A DNA stretch of 64,000 bases from Pleurodeles waltl. Its lineage: Eukaryota > Chordata > Amphibia > Caudata > Salamandridae. The notes beneath the pieces are model-generated. The model ran no database searches and was not told where the DNA came from. It saw only the letters and a program-made list of their open reading frames with translations. Below, in pieces: positions 1 through 11,966 of this stretch. A program made the translations under genes and the position numbers. The stretch spans positions 337,893,177 to 337,957,176 of the forward strand of contig NC_090448.1 in assembly GCF_031143425.1 (NCBI RefSeq), read 5' to 3'. Position 1 is the stretch's first letter. Each line of letters starts with the position of its first letter.

Positions 1-2
1 TG

Positions 3-158
3 GCAACAGTGGGTGAACAAATCACTGGCATGCCACCAGAGAACCCAGCTGACTCAGAATTCATCTCTAGAGATTCAGAGTCTGAGGAAGATTGTCTCCA
101 GCACATTAAGGTTGACCTGCCTAAGGTCACTCACAGAACTGCAGACACATTATTCTGA
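3..158 (+). other. Short open frame entering from outside the window, unrecognised
   Basis: A 52-codon frame is open from the left edge and ends at a TGA at 156-158. It has an acidic Ser/Glu/Asp-rich stretch (DSESEED). It could be the tail of an exon or of a transposon-encoded protein, since acidic Ser-rich leaders occur in several transposase families. Nothing visible allows a family assignment, and a chance open frame of this length is possible. Confidence 0.15.
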
Positions 159-1340
159 CACAATGTGTGACTGTGGGAACTGAAAGTAGTCAATTGCCTA
201 TTTGATGGGACTTTTACATGATGACACTTGTTGCTGGTACTCTGCATACAATGGAAGGTATTAGTACGGCTGGTGGAAATGACCTTTGTAATTGTATCTA
301 TATAGCCCTTACTACCCCCAATGAGGTGTCAAAGCGCTTTTCGGCAAGTAGCATGCTAATCCAGAACCTAAGAGGAATCAGTGGTGGATTAGCATAGGGA
401 AGTACGAGTGCAGTATTAGTATTAGTAGCTAATTTGAGCGGGGATATGTGGGTTTGTTATTTGGATTGACTAGAGTAATGGAGGGCTAGAGGACCGAAGA
501 ATCCAGAAGTGTTAATTGGGGGTTTATAGTAATAGGATGAGATTTGGGATGAATAATGGAGAAATGGAGGAGGTAAGAGTCTGGAAAGGGATGAGGTGGG
601 TCAAAGTACTAACTAGAAGGGGTTTTGGATAAGACAAAGGTATGATAAATGAGGGAGAATTTAGTAGGGTTGTTTGGGAGATTATAGTAGTAAACTGAGA
701 TTTGGGGTAAGCTAGATGGGGTAGATGAGGGAAGAGTTTAGGCAGGGTTATTTTGGAGAAAAAAGTATTAGAATGGGTTTGGGATGAGACAGAGTCGGGA
801 TAGAGGACAGGAGACATAGGGTGATGGGGAGACAGAGTAAAGCTTAAGAGATAGTACATTTTCTTTTCTTTTTCAATGTATTTATTACATTTTATGTATT
901 CATTTAATTGTTTTTCTCTAGTACAGGAGGACTACAGTAATAAATATATATGTAAATACATAGTAAGGGAATACATGTGTAAGGAAATATGTGTAAAATA
1001 ATATGAGATGTAAAGTTGTATTGTATAGACACAGACTTTCAAGATTTGCAATATTTGATGTTTGTAAGTGTACTTTTCTAACATTCATTTTTCTTTCCTC
1101 AATTTTTCAATAGCAAAATGCTTGCTGTTAAAATAGTTAAGATAACATTTGCTCATTGTGATATAAAAAATAAAGTAGGGATTCATAAGTATCTAATATA
1201 ACAACTTATATAGGAGTTATGCAATGACCTATGAACATGTTAAGCATAGAACAATATACACATATATGTATATACACACACACACATACACACATGTATA
1301 CACACATGTATACATTGAACCATGAGAAAAATACATTTGT
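159..1340. other. Stretch without a recognisable gene
   Basis: I see no coding domain here. The 300-440 part reads like a fragment of a dispersed repeat. A 111-codon reverse frame at 524-859 is low-complexity (Leu/Ser/Pro/Thr from a purine-rich strand) and is not credible as a gene. From 860 the sequence is AT-rich, with a TA/CA-rich microsatellite near 1255-1316. Confidence 0.6.
1255..1316. repeat. CA/TA-rich microsatellite
   Basis: Mixed TA, CA and GTATACA-type dinucleotide runs just beyond the 3' end of the L2/CR1-like LINE. They may be the simple-sequence tail or target context of that element. Confidence 0.7.
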
Positions 1341-1442
1341 TAAACAGGCTTAAAGAGTAATTGTATATTTTATTATCATGAAATAGTAACTATACATATT
1401 TCCTAAAGAACTATACAAAACTAGAATATACACATAATCAGA

Positions 1443-1930
1443 TTATAAATATTTATCAGCACAGGCATATTCAGTCAATTGCTGTTTGGATATGGTGGAA
1501 GGAAAGAGCCAACTATTGAGTAGTCTCCTGAAGACAAGATAGTTACCCATGGATCTTTTATTTGGGTGTAATGAATTCCAAAGTTTGGCTGCTTGAACAG
1601 AGAAGGATGTACCACCTATTGTCTTTTTCTTGTATAGTGTTTTAAGGTGGCGGGGTGTGCCAATCTTGAGTGGAAGTTTCTTTGTTGAATATAATTGGTT
1701 ATTTTGTTTCTGATGAACAGTGGTCCTTTTCCATGTATAGCTTTGTGGGTGATACAAAGCAGCTTGAAGGTGGATCTTCTGGCAACCGGTAGCCAATGTA
1801 GTGCTCTCAAGGCAGGAGAGATGTAATAGTAGCCTGGCAGCTGAGTTCTGAATAAGTTATAGTGTTTTCTTGGTGGATAGAGATGATCCATGGTAGAAGC
1901 CATTGGTGTAATCCAGTTTAGATAGTACAA
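1443..1930 (-). pseudogene. LINE ORF2 C-terminal segment
   Basis: Two overlapping reverse frames (1930-1616 and 1796-1443) together give the L2/CR1 tail: RALHWLPVARRSTFKLLCIT, then SFSVQAAKLWNSLHPNKR and a basic, hydrophobic end. A frameshift near 1620-1790 separates them. This segment lies between the RT and the 3' UTR in intact L2/CR1 elements. It has no independent catalytic activity that I can point to. Confidence 0.8.
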
Positions 1931-2326
1931 GAGAGATTAGAGCCTGCACCTTGTGTGGAAATCCAAGGTCAGGGAAGATGTGTCGCAGAGTCTTCAAGGT
2001 GATGAAGCTTGATCGTATTCATTTCTCCACTTGGGCATTCATTGTTAATTTGGTGTCCATGGTAATTTCAAGGTTTTTAACTTCCTGAGATACTTGAGGA
2101 GGTGGTCCCAGATCATCAGGCAGGTGCACCATGGGTCATAATTATTCTAGTCGCCACATGTGAGAATTTCCATTTTGGAAGCATTCCGTTTGAGATGGCT
2201 CCATGTCATCCATTGATCAATGACTCTGAGGCAACTTAAGATTTGCGAGTTTCAATGTCTTTGGGGCATTCCAATTTAAGGAGTATTTGTGAGTCATCTG
2301 CACAGTTATAGCATGTGAGTTGAAAA

Positions 2327-2722
2327 TCATTGATCAGTTCTGATAATGACATCATGTAGATGTTGAAAAGCACAGGTGAGATGATTGATCATTGAGGGAC
2401 CCCCTGCTTTTGTGAGGTACAGTTTGGACGAGAAGGGGGGAGAATAGATGATATTAGTTCTGTTTTGAAGGTAGGATATATACCAGTCGAGAGCAGTCCC
2501 TTCTATGCCAGCTTCGTGGAGTCTTTGAATTAGGGTGTCATGGTCAAGGGTATCAAAGGCAGCTGAGAGGTCCAAAAGAATTAGTGCAGCAACTTCTCTG
2601 TGGTCAACTGTGTTTTTAAGATCATCCCAGATTGCTATGAGTGCAGATCCAGTGCTTCTTCCTGGGAGGAATCCAGTCTGGTAGTCTGAAAGTATGGAGT
2701 TGTCTTCAATGAATTGTGACAT
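2327..2722 (-). pseudogene. LINE reverse transcriptase fragment
   Basis: A 131-aa open piece carries RT motifs 1 to 3: QTGFLPGRSTGSAL, the catalytic-Asp block LILLDLSAAFDTLDHDTL and the helix LDWYISYLQNRTNI. These are highly typical of L2/CR1 LINEs. The palm FADD/YADD block expected further downstream is not in this frame, so the piece ends early through a frameshift. It belongs with the endonuclease and C-terminal pieces of the same insertion. Confidence 0.85.
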
Positions 2723-3619
2723 CTGGGTGAATACAGCTCTATCAGTTTGCCCAGGAAAGGTCCATTTGTAATTGGTCTGTAGATTGTCGCGGTCATGCGG
2801 GGTCCAGGTTTGTATTTTTTTAATATTTTTTTTTTATGACAAGCGTATGCATGCCTTTTTTTTTTAGGTCTTCAGGAAAAGTTACAGCAGTTAAAGAGGT
2901 ACTGATGATTCTACTTACAGGTGTGGCAGTAGATAAAAGAATGTTTTTGAAGATGTGTGGTGGGCAACGGTAAGAAGGGCAGCCGGAAAGCCTTCTTGCT
3001 TTGACTAAATCCATAAATGCACCTTGTGACATTTGTTTGAAGGAATACAGAGGCTGGGTTGGTTTACTCTTGGAGGGAATTTTAGGAAAGGGGTTGGTGC
3101 TGATGGTTTTCTTTTGTTTTAAATAGGAGCCCAATGTGTCTGCCTTGGTTGTGTAATGAATTGCCAGTTTGCCTGTGAAATCTTGAGTGGGATGACTTCC
3201 TTCCATGCATGTAGGTTTTCGAAATTCATGGAGAATTTTATACAAAATTCTTTAGTTGCAGACTTAACATTTTTGATTATGAGTAGTACTTTTTATTTTT
3301 ATTTATTTTTTAGCTTTTGTGATTGATGATTTGTATATTCTGTCAACTTTGTGTAGCTGAAATTTGTTTTGAATGTTGTTTGTTCTGTGCCAGGTCCATT
3401 GCAGCCTTCTGGTTTGTTGCTTAATGTTTTTTAATTCTGTGTTTCTCCAAGGTGTTGGTTTTCTTTTGTCTGGTTTAGTTTTTCTGAGTGGTATTAGGAT
3501 AAAGAAAGCTTCCTGAAGCCACTCATTTCGTTTTGGAACAGAATTTATTGTGTCTAGATCTGTGTTGGCTGTTAGTTATTTAGTAGGGTTTCTAAGTGTT
3601 CAAAATTGAGTTTGTCCCA

Positions 3620-4262
3620 TAGTCGATCGATAGATGTATGTAAGGTGCTATTGGGTGTGTTGATTTGCAGTGTTTTTTGTTGGATGGTGGTCTGACCATG
3701 TGATTGGTGTGATGCTTTGAACGGTACCTAGTTCAGAGTTTGCAAAAATGACATCTAGGATGTGTCCAGCAATGTGTGTGGGATTGTGTACAATCTGATG
3801 TAGGTTCAATGTGACTAGGCAAGTGGTGATAGCTTTTGGATGGGGCATTTTTGGTTTGTCAAACCAAATGTTTAGGTCCCCAAAAAATGCATAGTTTGGA
3901 GTATAGTGTTATAAGGGTTGAGATGGTGTCTAGAAAAGTGTCTGGAAATGTTGAGTTGTTAGGGGGAGGTCTGTAAAGGAGGAGAAAGTAACAGGAGGAA
4001 GTTAGTGTAGGGTTGCCTCTGGTAAGGAAGGCCTCGCAACCTTGTATGGAAATGTCTGTTTTACTGAGATCTATTGCTTGTTAGAATAGAATAGCTAGTC
4101 CACCTCCTCTTTTGCCTCTACGGATTTGTGTGAAGGTTTGATAGCCTGCAGGAATTACACCAAATTTGGCAAAAAGGTAGCTGTTGATCCAGAAAAAGCC
4201 CTTTTTGTTATTTGGTGTAAATCCGTTTAGTTGTTTTAGAGTAAATAAAGGAAAACCCAATT
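3620..4262 (-). pseudogene. LINE apurinic-like endonuclease domain fragment
   Basis: Reverse-strand translation across two frames gives an AP-endonuclease-like series: a hydrophobic block ending INSYLFAKFG, the basic-Gly block RGKRGGGLAILF, a LYRPPPNN block, and a later piece (3848-3648) with VHNPTHIAGHILDVIFAN and SDHHP. This order matches the N-terminal endonuclease of L2/CR1 LINEs, which nicks target DNA to prime reverse transcription. In-frame stops and at least one frameshift break it, so it cannot encode an active enzyme. It lies directly upstream, in element orientation, of the RT fragment. Confidence 0.75.
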
Positions 4263-4747
4263 TGAATATCTAGGGACGCGGAGGGTCTGCAGATCCCAGA
4301 GATCTCATGCTGAGATCTGACTGGCTGCCAACACTTCAAGCAGGAAGTATTAACAGCCATTTTGGGACTCGAACTCAGCCGAGTCCCCCCCCCCCCCCCC
4401 CCCCAAAAAAAAGTTTAAAAAAAAAGAAAAGGGGGCAGGGTAGGAATACCCTAACCCCCTAGCCCAGGTGATGGGGTCCCCCAGGCATCCTGCCAGGGCA
4501 AAAAAGTTTTTTATTTTTAAATCTTTGCCAAAATTTGTGAAGATTTCACAAATCCGCCAAAAATTAAATTAATTGAAGGTGTGTGTATGTGCCTGCCCAT
4601 CCTCCCCCCCCAACTGAAAGGGATTTTTACCCCCCCAGGGACCACCACCTCACCGGAGTTTATTTTAAAAATAGGAGGAGGGGTGCATGCCCCCCTTCAA
4701 ACCTTTAAAAGCCCTGGGGTCCACCACACCCATGCTTAAGCATAAGC
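4263..4747. other. Stretch without a gene; homopolymer tracts
   Basis: Contains a run of about 19 C followed by A-rich sequence (4386-4440) and CT-rich low-complexity DNA. I see no coding or RNA feature. Confidence 0.6.
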
Positions 4748-4911
4748 AGCCTGGTGTGTGGTGAGCAACTATAGTGTTATCACATCAAACCAGGTCCAGG
4801 TATCCCCAAAAGTGAGGTGTAGTCAGTGTCTAGGAAGCCAGGCTATCTATAGGTAGCTGTGGATGAGCAGCCAAGACTTATCTAGGAGACATGCAAAGCT
4901 TATGCAATACC
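4748..4911 (-). repeat. Inverted fragment of the 35303-38022 element family (3' end)
   Basis: Read on the minus strand this closely matches 37847-38013. Shared blocks include GGTATTGCATAAGCTTTGCA, GGCTGCTCATCCACAGCTACC and CTCACCACACACCAGGC. The extreme terminus expected at 4740 is missing, so the copy is truncated or rearranged. Confidence 0.85.
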
Positions 4912-5943
4912 AACGTCGATTCCTTCCTCACCTGAAAGGCGATGTGTTGATTTCTGGAATCGCAGCCTCAGTTCCATACTCCGTTGCGAGGGTCGATGAG
5001 AAACTGACGCCCAAGAGGCGATGCCTGGAACATCCAGACGTGCTGTGTTGATGAAGCCGCCATGGTGAAACAGGCGCTGAGTCGATTCTGCAGCTGCGAG
5101 ACAGGCGCTGCATAGATATTTCAGCTGCGGGACAGGCGCTGCATTGATTTTTTGCTGCGCACGTTGGTGCATGGCTTTCCTTTTTCAGGTCACCAGCTCA
5201 CATTTCCAAGTGGCACCACTTGGCAACTCAGGACTTTCAGCAGAGTCCAGGCACCGGTAGATGAAGTCTTTGATGTCCCTTAGACTTTTAACAGGAGGTA
5301 AGCTCAATTCAAGCCCTTGGAGAACCTTGGAAAGTAGGATGTAGAAAGCATAGTTTCTTTTTGCTTGGATTTAAGAATGAGGCGGTACTTTTTCAACTAA
5401 GATTCATATTCACAAACTACAATTTGTTTACGTTTAGTAGTACTACAAACTAATATTCCCAAAACTATGTGTGAAGGTCTCCACCTTGCGTTTTATGTGC
5501 GGAAAAGTCTCACATCTATGCACATGTTTTTGTAGAAAAAGTGTGAGAGATGGGTGAGTGCCTGAAAATGGAAATACTTACAACTAAAAGGGAGAAGAAG
5601 GAGTTCAGGAAGGGCTCAGGAATGGTTTATCGATGGCCATGTCCCCACTCACAAAAGCACTAGCCCATTCCTATTCACAAACTGCCCTTCTGCATTTACC
5701 ACAGTCAACATGCACTGGCAAAGCTTTTGGCTGTCAGTGTTTGGTTTAACCATATTGTTCAGAAATGTGGCTTCTGTGCAGCACGGCTGAAAGTAAATAA
5801 GCGCTATGAAGCAGCGAGAGCTGACTGCATAAGCGAGACCTATTGGATTTGCCAATGTTTGTTTTACACTACCACAGCACTAAAGGCGCCACATAGGTCC
5901 CATTTTATGGTAATTACAATGCTGACTACGTATTACATCCTTT
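4912..5943. other. Stretch without a convincing gene
   Basis: 4912-5170 is GC-rich with recurring ctgcg/ggcgctg/cgattc words, which look like a dispersed-repeat body and contain only short shadow frames. 5330-5943 has no identifiable feature. The 62-90 codon frames here lack domains. Confidence 0.5.
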
Positions 5944-6388
5944 TTATGTCGCAGCCTACCAGACAGTGCAGCTGTCTGGTTTGCTAAAGATATCTTGGGG
6001 ACTTTAAGAAAGTTGATATAGGCATGGTGTCTGGGGAATGCCATTGGCACTGTGGCTTTTAACTCACATTTTTTTTGCTTTCTATTTGCTGGCTTTTTTT
6101 GCTTTAGGCTGTCCACCTTGAGTTCCTATCTTTGCTTGCTCGAACCCTATTTACATTATCCTTCCAAGTGCTCCCTTTCTCTCAACTGGCCTGTAAATCT
6201 TGTTCTTATCTCATCAAATTTGGTGTACATTGAAAGATCAAGGTCAAATGTCAGGTGCTGTCTTACGTTTCTTTTCAAAGTGAGGGGATTTGTGTGACAA
6301 TCTTGCTAACACACAACACTATTTAAATTAACTGTGTAAGTATTTCAGAATACTTCAGAATTAGGAACACAAATTAAGCAAATTTTTT
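5944..6388 (+). repeat. Dispersed repeat, copy 1 (paired with 45424-45915)
   Basis: Alignable by eye with 45424-45915 in the same orientation. Shared words, in order, include CCTACCAGACAG, TCTGGTTTGCTAA, TGCTTTCTATTTGCTGGCTT, CTTGAGTTC, TAAATCTTGTTCT, GGTCAAATGTCAG/GGTTAAATGTCAG and ATTTCAGAATA. There is no coding potential. The family is not recognised. Confidence 0.8.
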
Positions 6389-6414
6389 ATTATTTAAGAG
6401 GTGTGTTAGAAACG

Positions 6415-6655
6415 AACAAGTTACTTACCTTCAGTAACAAATTATCTGGTAGAGACATATTCTAGTTGCAGATTCCTTACCTTAGATTTCCCCCCAGGTG
6501 TCAGTCTGGATCAGGAGATTTTTCTCCAGCAGTACCCCTGCGCACTATCTGGTGGCATTGGTCGACTCCGCATCCATTGTTAGTGCCATGCTCGCCGGAT
6601 ACGATGTCACGGGTGGTATATAGGCACCACACTGGCATGCTGACATCAGTTTCTT
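6415..6655 (+). repeat. DIRS-1 left inverted terminal repeat
   Basis: Starts AACAAGTTACTTACCTTC and pairs imperfectly with 12063-11838 over about 200 nt. Matching blocks include CCAGGTGTCAGT, GGAGATTTTTCTC and GGCATGCTGA...TCAGTT. Confidence 0.8.
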
Positions 6656-6789
6656 GTCACAACTTTCCAGGCCAGCAGCGCGGAGCCATGAAGAACACTG
6701 GTCCTGGTGCGTCAGAACTAGGCTCCTATAAGGGAAGTCCCTGTCCCTAGAAATCAGTTTGTAGAGTGGGAAGGATGGGTGGGTCGGTG

Positions 6790-6893
6790 AGGAATCGGCA
6801 ACTAGAATATGCCTCTATTAGATAATTTGTTACCGAAGATTAAGTAACTTGTTCATCTGATAGACTTCTAGTTGCAGATTTCTTACCTTAGAA
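6790..6893. repeat. DIRS-1 internal complementary region
   Basis: The first part complements the left terminus (ACTAGAATATG ... GTAACTTGTT) and the second part continues with a complement of the right terminus (CTGATAGACTTCTAGTT). The two are joined head to tail, as expected for the template that aligns the ends during DIRS circle formation. Confidence 0.75.
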
Positions 6894-7749
6894 TAGATAC
6901 CCAAGCAATGCCATCCCCGGAGGAGGGTCTGCGAACGAAGATTATACTAAGAAGTCCTGCAGGACCTAACGAGCAAAGTATCCATCCCTTCGGACTCAAC
7001 TGTCCAGAGTGCAGTGTTTGGTAAATGTGTGCAAGGACCGCCATGTGCATGACTGGCAGATGTCCAGGACTGGAACTCCGTGTGCTAACCCAGTGGTTGC
7101 AGCTGTTGCTCTTAATGAGCACGCAAGCCATCTGAGGGTTTCTTTTAGCCAGAGGGTAGCACATTTTAATGCGGAGAAGAACCCATCTAGAGATGGTTCT
7201 CTTCTGCACCGCCTTACCTTTCTTAGCAACCACATAACACACAAAGAGTTGATCATCCACCTGGAACTCTTTGGTATGATTAAGATAGAACACCAATGGG
7301 TCCAGGCCGAGGAGTCTCTCCTCTTCCTTAAAGGGACGTTAGGGGGTGGGGGCATAAAAAGTATGCAAAGTGATGGATTGGCCTACATGAAAGGGCGTGA
7401 CCATATTCGGTAGAAGGGAAGCCCTAGTATGAAGCACCACCTTGTCAGGATGAATGGAAATGAAAGGTGGCTTAGAGGAAAACACCTGTAGCTCACTCAC
7501 CCTGCAGACAGATGTGATGGCTACAAGGAAGGCTGTCTTCAGAGTAAGAAACCGAAGTAGGCAGTTGTGAAGTGGCTCAAAAGTAGAATGAATCAGAAAA
7601 GTAAGAACTAAGTTCAAATCCCATTGGGGCATTATGAATGGAGAAGGAAGAAACTGATGGGTAAGACCCTTTAGAAATCTTCCAACAATGGGAGATTTAA
7701 ACAAGGAGGGTTGGTTAGGCAGTCTGGGGAAAGCTGAGATGGCAGTCAA
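6883..7749 (-). pseudogene. DIRS-1 tyrosine recombinase remnant
   Basis: Two reverse pieces (7749-7339 and 7296-6883) align with the DIRS-4 recombinase C-terminus. Shared blocks are QPSLFKSPIV..FLKGL, MPQWDLNLVLTFL, the box-I region ITSVCRVSELQ, and HTKEFQVDDQLFV with KAVQKRTISRWV. The HSTR and terminal Tyr blocks are scrambled by frameshifts, so catalysis is lost. In an intact copy this enzyme inserts the circular cDNA. Confidence 0.85.
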
Positions 7750-8329
7750 ATAACCCTTCAGGGTGCCCAGAGCAGAACCCTGCTGGGCCAGAGAATGAAC
7801 AAACGAAAGAACCTCAGAAAGAGGGGCATAGAGGGGTCAGCAGACTTGTCTCTACACCATGCCACAAATTTGTTCTAATGACAGGCGTATACTGTTTTGG
7901 TGGAGGGACACCTGGCTTCCAAGATAACATTACAGACTTTGGGCAGAAGTTCAAAAGTTGTCAACTGCCACCGCTCAATCTCCATGAAAAAAAGGTGGAG
8001 ACTGGACAGGTTCAGGTGGAGGCCCGTCCACCTGCTGCTGCGACAGAAGATCCTAATGAAGAGGTAGCCTGAGTGAAGGATTGATGGCCATGCTCAAGAG
8101 CTCGGGATGCCAGACTCTTCGTGCCGAGTCCAGAGCCACAAGAATGACTTGGGTCAGGTAATTCTTGATCTTCTTGAGAACACTGGACAGAAGTGTTATT
8201 GGCGTAAAGGCCTAAAGGAGGTCTGAGTTCCACTTGAGACGAAAAGCATTGCCGAGCGAGTACCGCCTTGGAAACTCCAGTGCGCAAAACAGCTGACAGC
8301 ACGTTCTCTGCAGAGGCGAAGAGACCTAC

Positions 8330-8679
8330 TTAAAGTTCTTCCCACTGCTGAAAGAGACCTTGCACCACATTCGGATGGAGATGCCATTTGTGATCAACTA
8401 GCCATTGGTGGCTAAGTTTGTCTGCTCTGGCGTTCAGAGAGCCCACCAGATGTTGAACCACCAGGGATATACTATGATGTTCCAGCCATGTCCAGAGGTG
8501 CATAGCCTCTCGCCAAGAGGTCCATGGCCCGCCCCTCCCTGCTTGTTGCAGTACCACATGGCGGTGGTGTTGTCTGTGAACACCTGCACCACTTTCACTT
8601 TGAGAAACGGAAGGAATACTTTCAATGCTAGTCTGATCGTTGTGCGCTCCAAATGATTCATATGGAGCTCAGACTCCAC
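8330..8679 (-). pseudogene. DIRS-1 RNase H remnant
   Basis: Overlapping reverse frames show LALKVFLPFLKVKVVQVFTD and NTTAMWYCNKQGG, matching the RNase H of DIRS-4 (LALKAFLPSLRGQ..QVLTDNTTTMWYINKQGG). A second frame gives LVGSLNARADKLSHQW, matching the fourth-Asp block VRADSLSR. A frameshift separates the two. Confidence 0.8.
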
Positions 8680-9019
8680 TAGAGACTAGATCTCTGCTTC
8701 TTCCATGTGGCTGCCACATCCCAGAAGAAATTCATCTGTCACTACTGTCCGATCTAGTTGGGGGAAGGGGAAAGTGATCTGCCTCTGACCCAATCATGGT
8801 TCAAAAGCCACTACTGCAGATCTTGCGCAGTCCCCTCCGAGATCTGAACTATCTCAGAGAGATTCCCCTGATGCTGCACCCACTGGAACTTCAGGTCCCA
8901 TTGCAGAGCCCACATATGCCATCTGGCATGTGTCACCAGTAGGATACAGGAGGCCATGAGGCCCAGCAGCTTCAGAGTCATTCTCACCGAAATCTAGGAT
9001 AGAGGTTGAAATATCAGGA

Positions 9020-9571
9020 TCATACCCGGACTATCTTACACTCGCCTCTCAGGAGGAAAGGCCCAAAACGGCACTGTGCCCAGAACAACTCAAATGAAAT
9101 GAGAGTCTGAGGGGGAGTCAAGTGTGACTTTGGCACTTTTATAGTGAACCACAGCGAATGCAGGAGATCCGCCGCAGTCTGGAGGTGGGAGACGACAGCC
9201 TGGGGCGAGCCTGCCTTCGACAGCCAGTCATCGAGGTAGGAGAAGACTGAAACCCCTAACTTGCACAGATGAGCTGTGACCAAGGCCATCACTTTGGTGA
9301 ACACCTGTGGGACACTGGCAAGGCTAAAGGGAAGCACAGTAAATTGAAAATGCTTGTGACCTGCAATGAGCTGCAAGTAATGCCTGTGGGCAGGCAGGAC
9401 AGGAATATGGAGATATGCATCCTGCAATTCCATTGCTACCATACAGTCTCCTGGAGCCAGGGCAGAGAGGACCTGAGCTAAAGTGACCATTTTAAACTTC
9501 TCCTTTTTGAGGTAGAGATTGAGGAACCAGAAGTCTAGTATAGGATGGAGGCCCTTGTCCTTCTTGGGCAC
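9020..9571 (-). pseudogene. DIRS-1 reverse transcriptase remnant
   Basis: A 183-aa reverse frame carries PKKDKGLHPILDFWFLN, MELQDAYLHIPV, the LPFSLASVPQVFTKVM block and the catalytic YLDDWL. The first catalytic Asp is changed: DIRS-4 has VDLQDAY and this copy has MELQDAY, a Glu for Asp substitution expected to impair activity. It aligns with DIRS-4 RT residues about 158-310 and ends in unrelated residues after a frameshift. Confidence 0.88.
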
Positions 9572-9876
9572 CAGAAAGTAGAGGGATTAACAACCATGAC
9601 CTCCTTCTGGCACAAGGACCCTCTATAGCTCTCTTGGCCTGAGAGACGGAACCTCCTCGCAGAGAAGTGCCAGATGATCCTCCATCATCTGATCGTAGGA
9701 TGGTGGCATGGATGGAGGCGTAATCTCGAAGGGAAGGGATTAGCCTCTACGGACTATTTGCAAAACACACCTGTCTGATGTGGTGGATTCCCTGCAAGGC
9801 AGATGGGGAAGCATCCGACTAGGAAGGTTTGGAGACTGTAGCGGAGGGGTAGTGGACTAGGTCAACCACTGGCTCC

Positions 9877-11966
9877 CTAATCCACAAGGACGTCGGATCC
9901 CACATCCCCGGCCATGCAGAGGCTTGGCAGCATGTGCGGCACGGTGGTTGGAGGGAAAAAGACATGATTGGGCACCCCTTCTATAGCCACGAAAAGGGTG
10001 AAAAGCAGACTAAGGAGGTGAGGGGCAGCACTGAGGCCCAAGGACCGAGCCGTAGCCGAGGAGTCCTTAAAGCACTTGAGCACTGATTCTGCTTTGTCTC
10101 TGAAGAGACAGGTGCCATTGAAGGGCATGCCCATCAGCACTGCTTGGAATCCCTCAAAAAGCCAGACCTCCTCAACCAAGCATGGCGCCTCAAGGTCACC
10201 GTTGATGCAACCTATCTGCGCAGTGAGTAGGTCATGTCCAGCTCACATCTCATTGTGAAGTTAGCTGCATCTCTCCCATCAGCAACAGCCTGTGAGAATG
10301 GCCTGGGCCTACTCCAGGACCTGTGGCAGCACCTGCACAACCGTGTCCCATAAAGTATGGGAGTAATGGCCCAAAAGGCATGGGGTGTTCATGGACCACA
10401 ATACCAGACTGGTGGAAGAAAACAGTTTCTTTCCAAAGGGATCCAGTCCTTTGGGTTACTTATCGGAGAGTGCGGAAGGGAATGCACCAGAGGAGGTAGT
10501 GGCTCAGATACCAAAGCTCTCCGGAGTGGGGTGTTGGTTAAGGAACTTTGGGTCATTAGGCGCAGGCCTATGGCGGTGGGCAATTGTCTTGTTTACAGAA
10601 GCCCAGTGCTGGATTTAGACCAAGTCCCCAGCAGGACATCAGTGAAGTCCTCATTGAATGGCAAGAGGGGTTCTGAAGAAGAAGCCCCAGACTGAAGCAC
10701 CTCAGTCAGGAGGTTTGTCTGGATGGCCACAGAAGGCAGCTCGAGGCCCAGGACCATGGCCGCTCTTCTCACCACCAGGGAGTATGAGGCTCCATCCTCC
10801 TTAGCCAATGTAGGGTGAGAAAGCATGCCAGGGTCAGGGCAGGGGAAGTATCTAGACCACTGGCTTCAACCAAGTCCTGAACCCAGTCCATGGGGTCATC
10901 AAGCTGGTATTCTAAAGGGTACAGCAACCCTTTCATACTCTCCCCGTACCCTTACGAATAAGGATCAGGATCCAACCAAGGTCCCCGTCAAAGTCAGAAT
11001 CACAAAAGTGAAACCAGTCTGGCTCTGTGTTGGGGTCGGCGTCAGTATGGGATTGACGCGGACTGCAGGCCCAGGATGCCTCACGAGTGTCAACTTCTGC
11101 ACCGGTGTCAGGGAAGGTCGCAGTGGCACAACTGATGCCAGTCAGGATCCAGAAACAGATCCCTGGATGCCCTCCGGAGCTGAGGCTGAAGCCGCCGGTA
11201 TGGAACTAGAGAGGGCCCCTGCTGACCCCACAGGCCCCAAAGGCACTCCTGCAGGGCCAGACTGCCCAAATATGAGGTGCATGGCCTCATAGAACTCCTT
11301 GAGTTGGGTACGGTGGCTCCGAATACCGGAAACTCGAGGAGGCGCAGAGCTGACCCAGAAGCAGGCTCTGAGGACGGAGACCCAAAGTTAAGGTGCTTCT
11401 TTTCCTGTGTCATGACAGGGTGAAGTCGAAGAACACTTACTTTTCTTTGACTTCTGCTTATGCTTACCCAAGCGTCCTGAAGATTTTGAATGGGACGAAG
11501 ATGAGTGTGGGCTCCGCAAGTGGTCTCTGTACTTTCCTCTCGTCCGAGACCGGTAGCGATGCAGAACTGAGCGCCAGGCTTCAGGAAACTTTAGGGACCA
11601 CTCCTCAAAGCCTTCAGGTTCATGGCCCAACACTCGGAGCATGACTTCAGGTTGTGGTCGTGCTCCAAACAATAGAGACACACGAGGTGCGATGACAGGA
11701 GTCCCAGGGCTTGAACCCAGTCTTCCTTGACAACATACTTGATGCACCAGAAAGTCAAAAATCTTCGACAAAAAGTCGAAAAGGCCAGTTAAAAAGTGAC
11801 TGTGGGGTAGCTCTTCTTTGGATCTGCACATAGGCTGGTGCGGAAAGAAAAGAACTGACATCAGCATGCCGGGGTGGCGTCTATATATGACCCACGTCGT
11901 CATATCTGGCAAGCATGATGCCAACGACGGATGCAGAATCGACTGACACCACCTGAAGGCACGCAC
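9877..11966 (-). pseudogene. DIRS-1 Gag remnant
   Basis: Three reverse pieces align with DIRS-4 Gag. 11966-11388 has the Ser/Lys-rich stretch SSSSHSKSSGRLGKHKQKSK, and a neighbouring frame preserves a CLYC...C..C cluster. 10826-10593 has VVRRAAMVLGLELPSVAIQT, LLTEVLQ and EPLLPFN. 10179-9877 has LFRDKAESVLKCFKDSSATA. Frame changes between pieces and internal stops make it non-functional. Gag would bind and package element RNA. Confidence 0.8.

Larger units (their letters stand above)
1340..4262 (-). mobile_element. L2/CR1-like LINE, decayed
   Basis: On the minus strand, conserved pieces of one ORF2 appear in the right order: endonuclease (about 4262-3620), reverse transcriptase (about 2722-2327) and the C-terminal segment (about 1930-1443). 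The RT piece has the finger motif GFLPGRSTGSAL and the active-site block LDLSAAFDTLDHDTL typical of the L2/CR1 group. The C-terminal block LHWLPVARR ... AAKLWNSLHP is also characteristic of that group. Stops and frameshifts separate the pieces, so no full ORF2 survives. A reverse-strand AATAAA at 1374-1369 lies shortly past the last coding block. No ORF1 is seen, so the copy is probably 5' truncated near 4262. Placement in the group is firm; L2 versus CR1 is not. Confidence 0.88.
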
